The notes under the pieces: generated by a model
Told to the model about the DNA's origin: nothing
The model's database searches: none
Seen by the model: only the letters and a program-made list of their open reading frames with translations
Shown here: one piece after another, positions 8,301-14,319 of the stretch
Layout: every line of letters starts with the position of its first letter
Numbering within the stretch: position 1 is the first letter of the stretch
From: Halocafeteria seosinensis
Lineage: Eukaryota; Sar; Bigyra; Bicosoecida
Direction: 5' to 3'
DNA: 14,319 nucleotides
NCBI GenBank assembly: GCA_001687465.1
Contig: LVLI01000492.1
Span: 1-14,319, forward strand
Translations under genes and position numbers: made by a program

Positions 8301-10958
8301 GATCGCGAAGTTCGTAAAGACCACCAGTTGTCTACCTACACTCCAGGTAATCATGTGGAAGTACTGTATGAAGACCAGCAATGGTACTGTGCAGAAATAA
8401 TGTATCCACCCTGTTTGTCGGAGGGCACTGTTGTGCTTCACGTGAGGTTACTAGATCTTGGTTTACAGATGAAGGCACCGCTACAAACTAGTATTCGCAG
8501 TTTATTTGCCGAGGGCGACTTCGTAGAGGTTTATGGTGCGGATGATGACTTACAGAAGGGCTTCGTTGTTGTCTGTGGATCGGATGCTGGGCATTCACAG
8601 AAACGTTCTTGGGAATACCGAGTAAAGTTGCTCTCAGGTTCCGAGGTTACAGTGCATCCTAGAAACATAAGGAAAGGCTCAACAGAAGATGCGAAACAGG
8701 CGTATAATCAGGTATCCTGGAGCGAAGCAATCAAACGGCAACGAACTGCTCAGCAAGAAGAGGTGCATACCTCAGTACCCTCCGTTGCCGACTGTAGTGG
8801 AGTCACTCTGTCTAGTGGTAGCACCATTACGAAAGCATGGACTTCCATGGGCAAATTTGAACTTGATTCGCTAGATCCAGATTCGTCTGGATATGCCACC
8901 GTCACTCCCTCATTGCATTGTCTTTGCGGTCATTCCTATTCTGTGCGTATCCGAACTGTCAACGAGGAAGGCTCTGCCCCTTGGTCTCCACTCAAACAAG
9001 CGAAAACCCCTCCGGCTTGTCCTGTCGGAGTAAGTCAGCCTGTCATTGACCGTATCTGCTCCCGAGGCTTCGCGTTACGAGGCCTGAGTGTCGCTGATGA
9101 TTGTGGCGGCCCGGTTGGGCATTGGATGTGCAAAGTTTACTGTCTGCATGGAAACGGCACCGTAGAATCGCCGATTATAGCGGAGTCAAAAGCCAGTACG
9201 AACATTCAGCTTGATGGGCTAAAGCCCTTCTCAAGATATGCAGTCGTTGCGTATGCTAGAAATCAACAAGGCTGCAGCCATGGATCTCTACCAACTGTTG
9301 TCGATACTCCAGCTGAAATACCATCGACGCCGACTGGAACTCCGTTTCTTATGCAATCAAAATTGAGTATGCCACAAACGCTGATGTGCTTGAAAGAAGT
9401 GATGGACAGCAATGAATCTAACAAGGGAATTACTGGGTTTCAGGGACTGGTAGACGCTTTGGAGAGGAGCACTGTCAGTGGTAAGACGGCGAAAGGCCCT
9501 TTATTGTTACTTCCCGGTATCCCCAGCGAACTTCATGGTTCTCGTATCACCTGTTTCGAATTTTGTTTAATGTCTGAGTCGAGAAAATCAGATCAACCAG
9601 CAAAGCCGGATTATTTTAAAATACCTCCTCCTGCAGATTTCGAGGTTTCTTGGCAGTCTGCGTCCTTGAGTTCCGGAAATCGGTGTTTGGTAGCTACAGC
9701 GAGGTTCCCGACGCTTGTTCTTGAATCGTGGGAACCTCAGACCAAATTGGTTGTACAATATCGGTATCTTACCGATAGCGGAGCGTCGCCATGGTGTGGC
9801 CTTCATTCGCTAACAACCCCCAGCGTTGTCCCTGAGAGAGTGACATCTGTTTCAGTGAAGTCCAGAGAAACTAACTCAGTTGAGTTGAACGTTGCTGTTC
9901 CTGAGAACAACGGAGAAATTATTGTTGGGTTTAACGCTGAAATTACTCCTGTGGCTGAAATCTCTAAAATATCGAACCTATCGAAATCATTGACAGAGAA
10001 GGGGAAACTGGAACCTGGAACGGTCTTGGAAACATTAGACGGGGACTCATTGGATAAAGTGCCCCAGGGAGCAAGGCGAATGCAGTACGTGTCCGTAGGG
10101 AAGAGTCAACTCGAATCTTCCAGCATTACGGTTTGTCTTAAATTAAAGCCAGGGTCAAAAAACGTAATCCGTCTACGAGCCGTTAATGCAATTGGAGAGG
10201 GTGAGTTTTCTACCCCGATATTTGTTGAAACGAGGAGCTCTGCTGGTCCAGGACTTCCCGCCCCTGAAAGACCCGCAGTGATGTCGACAACTGCATTACG
10301 CTCGCTTGTTCAGGCACACAATCTTGCCCAGTATATGATATTACATTCCGATGACTCAGTTGACGAGGATACGAGGAAGGTCGAAAGCGGTGAAGTAAGG
10401 GTTGTACCGCTTTCTTGGAGGATACCGCGGAAAGCCGGAATAGACGAGGAAAACGTACTAATAAGAGTTTACAAACGAAGTGCAGCGGGTGACACTTGTG
10501 AAAAGACATATTCGATGCAACATTTTTCCGAATATGGCTTGCTTCCAATTGAATCAACGGATGAAAGTAACTCCTTTATGGTTCGAATACGGCTCACTCG
10601 CGACTCCGAGACAAGCAGTTTCTCTCCGTCTTGCGAGATTACGGACTCAGACTTATGCTGGTTCGACCGTCGGGAAACGGAATGGAAAAAAGATAAACCG
10701 CAAATAGACAGCGAAATGCTACATGATTCTTCGTCGCGACATGCTAACCATCGACGAGGATCGGAATCGCTGATGCAAGAAGTTGTTGAGAAACGCCCGG
10801 CGTCTGAAAAAATTAAGATTGCAGAATCAAAGATGTGGAAGCGCAAACAAAAGCAGAAGAATTTGCTGAAGAAAATTGTGGAACATGAATATTTTGGTCC
10901 CGTGTGTATAATGCTGCTTGCAACATGCCTGTTTGTTTACTGGCTAATTAAATTATGA
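5382..10958 (+). CDS. Giant FN3-repeat protein with internal Tudor/Agenet-like pair and C-terminal tail anchor
   Basis: This 1858-residue protein is not one I recognise. An in-frame TAG ends three bases before the ATG (5376-5378) and -3 is A, so the start is firm unless there is an upstream exon. Residues 1-75 are S/T/P-rich and probably disordered. Residues about 90-120 form a short UBA/CUE-like helical segment (QQAGGDQEKAIKSLQ) followed by a Q-rich run. Residues 250-475 are a cysteine-containing, beta-rich region of unknown type. FN3 or FN3-like units follow: a possible half at 545-615, then about 618-717, 740-857, 1214-1310, 1410-1482 and 1483-1618, with a weak candidate at 1670-1745. Typical features are LQPDTDYEIRLIGFNSVG and LKPGSKNVIRLRAVNAIG. 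Two Tudor-like modules lie at 987-1098, flanked by what look like the two halves of one more FN3 unit. A basic stretch (1818-1831) precedes a hydrophobic segment (1839-1856) two residues from the end, the layout of a tail-anchored protein. No signal peptide is seen. A scaffold on the ER, nuclear-envelope or mitochondrial outer membrane is inference. Confidence 0.9.
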   Translation: MRKGFLNAPKSASSHGREPVTSAASTPHEPSTSSISAPTASNDTAVTDAHSSLPSVPREGNERGSNGGENGSGTQMVEIEIPGNQKRRARIPYHVYLSALQQAGGDQEKAIKSLQLHVLKSLQQRQQQTASQTPGTLRNPEPQGAVHEGSRTGSTGANDSQLPYTNAGASSGNIGHANGQQPAKTYIDSSMSIQDILRLGCQATVTLQDYLPFTPLRNNRRMTNARSTSTVDTGSSDEGKTSSGAEEVPNLFRECGEITIPYSFCAFTMCIDLSCIPFPCTHIFALEKLTSDGAESVSSNESFLLSNQMDRASAKDIHRIKSPAALQKFVLLSQLKYEVSTDSRCESIQTFCVKPGMRYRLKWFVGMTKGTKSGLFSLVGSDPLEDLLQERRENGVIKETAVCGRRVHSDAQGVYYDLSSMVALRGCGASNSSFCLPPDMTCLPGEVWAQCKRIFHRTSHISLSTWGAAFPHILVKVYLLNNPTEEHLHTIKHASLASEKVLSSLRSSWLVTGSSEVLLGQLKESVGTAEKEAASVTKPSYLWDNCVSKSTLNELFSAMSFHSQQMFSPGEIEDSTIVLNNLQPGSKYVAKLFVSSDGKEYRVSYARPLVFETLAAPPSVPEAPTITNIGTRSVKFEFLGEGSVDYVVQYREVMDTNDLLNSAWNEQWVDSSSLSVSSGCISTVENLQPDTDYEIRLIGFNSVGRSSPSGAVSIHTKASPPPTPSSPSIEQLETYHISPDAKKSSFKIPKAAGRLNWEFSIAQPAKLENSLRFIVHYKKLPKSVAELNDTDKIYDAISNAHPSAISGKTYSITEIRGFSYAFRGFDTNCWYAFRVVAQNHAGNSKPTPWTVVKMPLAAPPSIVHFDVEFDSKGTKTEAGLTLYTLCHAKLRFQLPRVSLPGTSIEVEFKLDEEVVPEWQVFGGKRMLSSPKAATIPSSDLPSNLRQVSMVSLDGRPNWMHIEQAINEMQNNIIDREVRKDHQLSTYTPGNHVEVLYEDQQWYCAEIMYPPCLSEGTVVLHVRLLDLGLQMKAPLQTSIRSLFAEGDFVEVYGADDDLQKGFVVVCGSDAGHSQKRSWEYRVKLLSGSEVTVHPRNIRKGSTEDAKQAYNQVSWSEAIKRQRTAQQEEVHTSVPSVADCSGVTLSSGSTITKAWTSMGKFELDSLDPDSSGYATVTPSLHCLCGHSYSVRIRTVNEEGSAPWSPLKQAKTPPACPVGVSQPVIDRICSRGFALRGLSVADDCGGPVGHWMCKVYCLHGNGTVESPIIAESKASTNIQLDGLKPFSRYAVVAYARNQQGCSHGSLPTVVDTPAEIPSTPTGTPFLMQSKLSMPQTLMCLKEVMDSNESNKGITGFQGLVDALERSTVSGKTAKGPLLLLPGIPSELHGSRITCFEFCLMSESRKSDQPAKPDYFKIPPPADFEVSWQSASLSSGNRCLVATARFPTLVLESWEPQTKLVVQYRYLTDSGASPWCGLHSLTTPSVVPERVTSVSVKSRETNSVELNVAVPENNGEIIVGFNAEITPVAEISKISNLSKSLTEKGKLEPGTVLETLDGDSLDKVPQGARRMQYVSVGKSQLESSSITVCLKLKPGSKNVIRLRAVNAIGEGEFSTPIFVETRSSAGPGLPAPERPAVMSTTALRSLVQAHNLAQYMILHSDDSVDEDTRKVESGEVRVVPLSWRIPRKAGIDEENVLIRVYKRSAAGDTCEKTYSMQHFSEYGLLPIESTDESNSFMVRIRLTRDSETSSFSPSCEITDSDLCWFDRRETEWKKDKPQIDSEMLHDSSSRHANHRRGSESLMQEVVEKRPASEKIKIAESKMWKRKQKQKNLLKKIVEHEYFGPVCIMLLATCLFVYWLIKL
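5649..5741 (+). other. UBA/CUE-like helical segment in the FN3/Tudor protein
   Basis: Residues about 90-120 read IPYHVYLSALQQAGGDQEKA followed by IKSL. The pattern of a hydrophobic helix, a glycine turn, then D-x-E-x-A-I-x-x-L recalls the second half of UBA, CUE or TS-N domains, which bind ubiquitin or nascent-chain partners. The first helix is not convincing and the match is short, so this may simply be an amphipathic helix. Confidence 0.3.
7233..7532 (+). other. Best-matching FN3 domain in the large protein
   Basis: Residues about 618-717 show the full FN3 pattern: a P-rich linker (PPSVPEAPTITN), a B strand (RSVKFEFLG), a C strand (VDYVVQYRE), the L-x-P-D-T-x-Y turn (LQPDTDYEIRLIGFNSVG) and a closing G strand ending in T. 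The B-strand tryptophan is replaced by phenylalanine. Confidence 0.85.
8340..8675 (+). other. Tandem Tudor/Agenet-like modules
   Basis: Residues about 987-1040 (GNHVEVLYEDQQWYCAEI, then VRLLDLG, ending SIRSL) and about 1043-1098 (GDFVEVYGADDDLQKGFVVV, then YRVKLLSG, ending NIRKG) share one plan. Each has G-x-x-VEV, an acidic turn, a W/F-x-A/V strand, a VxLLD/S-G hairpin and a closing IR. This is the layout of Tudor, Agenet and Tudor-knot modules, which often bind methylated lysine or arginine. The first unit keeps more aromatics than the second. Confidence 0.65.
10896..10949 (+). other. C-terminal transmembrane tail anchor
   Basis: Residues about 1839-1856 (GPVCIMLLATCLFVYWLI) form the only clear hydrophobic segment of membrane-spanning length in the protein. 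It lies two residues from the end and is preceded by a lysine-rich stretch. A single span at the extreme C-terminus without a signal peptide is the pattern of GET/TRC-pathway clients, which leave the rest of the protein in the cytosol. Confidence 0.8.
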
Positions 10959-11614
10959 AAACCTACAAGCGTTTTTGGATAATTTCGTGATACGGTCGTC
11001 GAACAATGAGAGCCAGACTACGTCAGCTATAGGGAACAAGCTGAAATTTGTTGTACATGTGCTCGACGTACTCCACTTGCTTCGGAGGCATGGCTAGTGG
11101 ATGTCTCTCGAAACTAGTGCCTCCCCAGTTGCAATAGATTCTTGAACGTTATGGCAGAGCATCGCTCCACTTGTTACTGTTGTGCTGGTTTGGAAATTTG
11201 TGATCCATCGATACTTTTTATTTTCCCTGTTGCAGACAAAGCACAATGTGGAGGGAGATATCAGGAGGCAAGCAGGAGTAACTAGAGAAGAGTCGAAAGT
11301 ACGGGTCCTCTCAACGAAGCAGCACTTTCAAAGTGCTAACTAAAAAATGCACACGCTCATGCACTCCCGTAACTACTTACTGTAGACTGCATAGACAAGT
11401 TATGCTTACTCTGGGTGTCCCAACTCACGTGAATAAACACTACTTCACTCGTAGGTGTTAGGCTACGACGTCACCACCTCTTGATCCTTCCGCATCCGGC
11501 CCGATCCACAACGGAGAAAAAGCCGTAATTGAGGAGTGTTTGTAGTGACAGCTTTAATTTTTGGCTCAGGCCATAATAATGAGTTAAGTGCAACATTAAA
11601 CAGTCGAATTTGGC
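10959..11614 (+). other. Intergenic region between the FN3/Tudor gene and the ankyrin/WW gene
   Basis: This 656-base space between two genes on the same strand should hold the 3' end of the first and the promoter of the second. An AATAAA is present at 11432-11437. I see no RNA gene, no ORF with protein character and no strong TATA box. Confidence 0.6.
11432..11437 (+). promoter_or_regulatory. Possible polyadenylation signal AATAAA
   Basis: The hexamer lies about 475 bases past the stop of the FN3/Tudor gene and about 180 bases before the next ATG. It could end the upstream transcript, which would imply a long 3' untranslated region and a short promoter. It could also be chance. Confidence 0.25.
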
Positions 11615-13516
11615 ATGAGGCGACGCTCTCGGAAATCAACCCCAGCCGTGAGGTTGTTGAGGCCAGTGTCATTCACCGAACACAGCATTTCACATGGTTA
11701 TAACCCCACCCATGGTTTAGTTTCCAATGGGGACGGTTCGGATGAAGATGAGGCACAGAGGTCCTCGTCACCGTCCGTCATGGAGAAATACCTGAACCAC
11801 ATCAACAATAAGTCGTCGTTGTTGGCCGCCAAAGCCTTTCTGTCGTCCACACGAACTTCGGGTACAACCTTCGACACAGAGCAACGGAGCCACCGTGATT
11901 CCACATCTAGTTTGGATATGAATGGTGCGATTATCTCCATTGCCAACAAAACCATCTGCACGGCTGCATTCCAGTTTCAGCAGTCTAAAGAAGCAGCGGC
12001 GGAGAGGTTTAACGATTTGCCGCCGTTAGCCAGGACTTACTTCGAGATCAGAATCCAAAGAGTTTTGGGACAGATGTCGAGACTTCATCGCTCAAAATAT
12101 CGAATCTCACCTATGCACATCAGTGCCGCTCAGCTACGCTTCAAATGCACGAATGCGCCATCGCCAGAAGACCTCCTAGCCGTGGACCCCTTAGGAAGAA
12201 CGGTATTACATGAATGTTGCTCGATGGGTGTTGTGTTCAGTGCACACAGCGAACTAACTTGTACGCCGCTCATAAGCAGTGATGAACAACTGTGGACCAG
12301 AATTCAAGATACACTGACTGACATTCTTCAGCATGCAGAGCCGAAGACGATTCCACATCTTGTAAACAGTGCTGAATGGACGGTTGGTGATTCTCCTCTG
12401 CATCTGTTGGTTCGATTATTCATTGTTAGACACGGACTCCACACGATTACGGCATTCAAGGCCCTAGAAGAGCGCCTCAGCCAACTTGCTAGTGAAATGA
12501 GAGAATTCTTATGCTGCTGTGACTATTTGGTTCGGCTTGGGGCAAACACTTCTCATAGAAATTTCCAGGCTTTGCGAGCTGTGGATGTATTCATTAATTT
12601 CACTCTGTTACTAAGGAATCATCGAAAGTGGCAATGGCTTCCTGCGCACTTAAAGGAACTTTTTGTGATTCTCCAACAAGCCCCATACTTTGACACAGAA
12701 CGAGACACTGTTCATAGAACAGAAATCACTGGAAGCGTTTCGGAAGACGATTCAGACGGTCGAACTACCCCAGACGAAACTACCCTCGTTTCGGATGAGA
12801 GCTACACAACTTTTATAAAATACCTCTTTCACAAGTGTGGAAATAACATCAGACGGTTTAGCTGGAATTTGCAAGAGGATGCAGCACCTGCGCGTGTCCA
12901 CCAGTTTTTGATAGCGAAGACCCAACCTGCGGACGCTGACGAAGTAACGAAGCCAGTACGAGAAGTAGCACCTGAACTGACTTCGTGGGGACCGTTTAGA
13001 TCGCTCGAAAACACGATACAGTCAGCGAATGAGCTACAAAACTGCCAGCACAATCCCAGCGGATATCATTTGAACAGTATTGATACTCACATTGAGTGGT
13101 TTCAGTTTGAGAAGACAGCCTCATCTACTAAGTACTGGAGTAGCCGAACTGGTGAAATTAAAGCATCACTCCCCAAAGGCGTTCCATACGTTCCTTTTGA
13201 AGAAACTAATGACATAGTCATTGACGAAAGTACTCCTAAAGATCCGAAGACTGCTCCCACTAATTGTACACCAGCGGTTCTAGATGTCATCGAGCTGGCT
13301 TCCGAACAGCAGGAATTAACTGAACCGGATGAGCACAACACAAGGAAGAAGATCCCGTACCCATTGCCTGCTGGTTGGCAAGTTGCACTGGATGAGCATG
13401 GCTGGATGTACTATTACAACATTGATCTGAACGTGTCTCGGTGGAATCCACCAGTGACTTCGGTTGAATGGGACACGCAGACGCTACAGCAGAATGGATT
13501 CGGGGATTCTCAATAG
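11615..13516 (+). CDS. Ankyrin-like and WW-domain protein
   Basis: This 633-residue soluble protein probably acts as an adaptor in the cytosol or nucleus; I do not recognise a named orthologue. An in-frame TAA at 11597-11599 lies 18 bases before the ATG, so this is the first possible start in the exon. Residues 1-100 are basic, then S/T-rich and probably disordered. Residues about 189-330 contain divergent ankyrin-like elements: DPLGRTVLHECC, GDSPLHLLVRL, and LVRLGANTSHRNFQALRAVD, with long helical inserts between them. Residues 370-395 are acidic and S/T-rich. Residues about 494-524 resemble a decayed WW domain (WFQF, then KYWSSRTGEIKASLPKG). Residues 583-614 are a well-formed WW domain (LPAGW, MYYYN, SRWNPP), which in other proteins binds proline-rich ligands such as PPxY. 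No membrane segment or signal peptide is seen. The ankyrin call is weaker than the WW call. Confidence 0.88.
   Translation: MRRRSRKSTPAVRLLRPVSFTEHSISHGYNPTHGLVSNGDGSDEDEAQRSSSPSVMEKYLNHINNKSSLLAAKAFLSSTRTSGTTFDTEQRSHRDSTSSLDMNGAIISIANKTICTAAFQFQQSKEAAAERFNDLPPLARTYFEIRIQRVLGQMSRLHRSKYRISPMHISAAQLRFKCTNAPSPEDLLAVDPLGRTVLHECCSMGVVFSAHSELTCTPLISSDEQLWTRIQDTLTDILQHAEPKTIPHLVNSAEWTVGDSPLHLLVRLFIVRHGLHTITAFKALEERLSQLASEMREFLCCCDYLVRLGANTSHRNFQALRAVDVFINFTLLLRNHRKWQWLPAHLKELFVILQQAPYFDTERDTVHRTEITGSVSEDDSDGRTTPDETTLVSDESYTTFIKYLFHKCGNNIRRFSWNLQEDAAPARVHQFLIAKTQPADADEVTKPVREVAPELTSWGPFRSLENTIQSANELQNCQHNPSGYHLNSIDTHIEWFQFEKTASSTKYWSSRTGEIKASLPKGVPYVPFEETNDIVIDESTPKDPKTAPTNCTPAVLDVIELASEQQELTEPDEHNTRKKIPYPLPAGWQVALDEHGWMYYYNIDLNVSRWNPPVTSVEWDTQTLQQNGFGDSQ
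12179..12604 (+). other. Divergent ankyrin-like repeat region
   Basis: Residues about 189-330 contain three pieces of the ankyrin consensus: D-x-L-G-R-T-x-L-H, G-D-S-P-L-H-L-L, and L-G-A-N-x-x-x-R-N-x-x-x-x-x-A-x-D. The spacings of about 64 and 50 residues exceed the usual 33, so loops or helices are inserted between the repeats. Confidence 0.6.
13361..13456 (+). other. WW domain
   Basis: Residues 583-614 have the first tryptophan (W587 in LPAGW), the aromatic block YYYN (599-602), the second tryptophan (W610) and the closing P612-P613. All signature positions are kept, which implies a working proline-motif binding groove. Confidence 0.9.
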
Positions 13517-14319
13517 AAAGGACTCAAATGCTTGGCCCGTTAAAAAGCGGGAATAGAGCGACGTCGACAGTTGCTCATCGAATAATCTTTTGGGGGGCGG
13601 AATTTCGTTTTAAGTCGAACGCTGGTGGTGCGGGAGCTGTCAAATATGCAATGAATATTGCAAAATCAGGACAAAGTGCTTGAAGTACTCTCCTATACAT
13701 AAAATACTTTATACCAAGAGTGCCAAACGGCTGTTCCCGCTGTAATGCTTCCTTGAACGCTCCTAGGCACGAACTAACGTAACAAACGGTGTTTTGAAGT
13801 CCGCGAACGAAAGTAGACGGAATGATTGCTGCATTGGGTGTGCACCATCGCAAAATCCTAATGTGCTGAACTGTCAAACTTTCCTTCGGGTACGGGGATA
13901 CCCGGGGTCAGCGAACTTTAAAAGGTATTTATTCAACAGGTTTGGGCATGATGGTGGTGTTTCACGTCTGTAGTGTGGGAGAAGTAGTCATAGAAAGCGT
14001 TGATCACCAGGGAAGCCGAATTCATGAAGTTTGGGATACGAGGAGAGTCGTTCAAAACAGACGGTAAACCTAGTCCGTGGAGGGTTCAGTTGGGGAGGAA
14101 TTGTATTAGACCACACAACGAGTATTACAGTGGATTCATTTTTCACCATTGAGAAGATAATGTTATTGCAGTCAATATGTTGATAACGTTTATCTTATGA
14201 ATGCCTCATGTGGTGGCTGGGGGAACTTCCAACGTGGTGAACGTTGACAGGGGATGGTGAACGTTAGCGCGCAATTTTTAACACTATAGCATTGGGACTT
14301 CTGCCTTTCACTATTCCAG
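13517..14319. other. 3' flanking region with short repeats, no supported gene
   Basis: No frame in this 800-base stretch has protein character. Visible elements are a 6-base-arm inverted repeat CGGGTA/TACCCG (13887-13904), a minus-strand AATAAA (13928-13933) that might end a gene lying to the right, a GATAA/TTATC inverted repeat (14182-14194), and a duplicated 11-mer (14235-14265). Confidence 0.55.
14235..14265. repeat. Direct repeat of TGGTGAACGTT, 20 bases apart
   Basis: The 11-base word TGGTGAACGTT occurs at 14235-14245 and again at 14255-14265, with a start-to-start spacing of exactly 20 bases. Each copy contains the palindrome AACGTT. The spacing of about two helical turns would put both on the same face of the DNA, as in a pair of factor-binding sites. 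Confidence 0.6.

Noticed and set aside
13575-13877. Minus-strand ORF of 100 codons after the WW gene
   Set aside because: There is no domain or compositional support, and no promoter or termination context to suggest a gene.
13887-13904. Inverted repeat CGGGTA-6-TACCCG as a possible terminator or RNA hairpin
   Set aside because: The arms are only six bases, no T-run follows, and factor-independent terminators are not expected in a eukaryotic nuclear genome.
1-14319. CRISPR array, tRNA, rRNA or transposase
   Set aside because: I saw no regularly spaced short repeats with unique spacers, no rRNA-like core sequences and no transposase or reverse-transcriptase motifs in any of the long frames. 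A tRNA scan was only by eye.

Overview
The window looks like a stretch of eukaryotic nuclear genome. It holds three long, uninterrupted reading frames (about 2.9, 5.6 and 1.9 kb). Their domains are eukaryotic in style: GCC2/GCC3-like cysteine repeats with kelch, fibronectin type III (FN3) with Tudor/Agenet, and ankyrin-like with WW. The genes are not in operons, there are no Shine-Dalgarno sites, and the intergenic spaces are 0.66-1.7 kb. All three genes read through without a visible intron, so the source is probably an intron-poor unicellular or algal lineage. A red alga is my first guess and a stramenopile my second, but no marker here settles the taxon.

Layout: positions 1-1708 contain no gene I can support. 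A minus-strand gene (about 1709-4621) encodes a probable secreted or signal-anchored protein with an N-terminal beta-rich domain, three and a half tandem 96-residue cysteine-rich units and a C-terminal kelch-like region. A divergent intergenic region (4622-5381) with a palindromic CRE-type site separates it from a large plus-strand gene (5382-10958). That gene encodes an 1858-residue protein with a disordered N-terminus, a small UBA/CUE-like helical segment, about six to eight FN3 or FN3-like units, a pair of Tudor/Agenet-like modules apparently inserted inside one FN3 unit, and a C-terminal tail anchor. A further plus-strand gene (11615-13516) encodes a 633-residue protein with divergent ankyrin-like repeats, a degenerate WW-like segment and a good C-terminal WW domain. 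The last 800 bases hold no gene I can support, but do contain short direct and inverted repeats.

Nothing in the sequence shows that the three genes act in one pathway. The first product should be outside the cell or in the secretory lumen, while the other two should face the cytosol or nucleoplasm. The best candidate for something undescribed is the FN3/Tudor tail-anchored protein: FN3 arrays are usually extracellular, yet a C-terminal tail anchor would place this one in the cytosol together with a Tudor-type peptide reader. All domain names come from reading the translated sequence by eye, without a database search.
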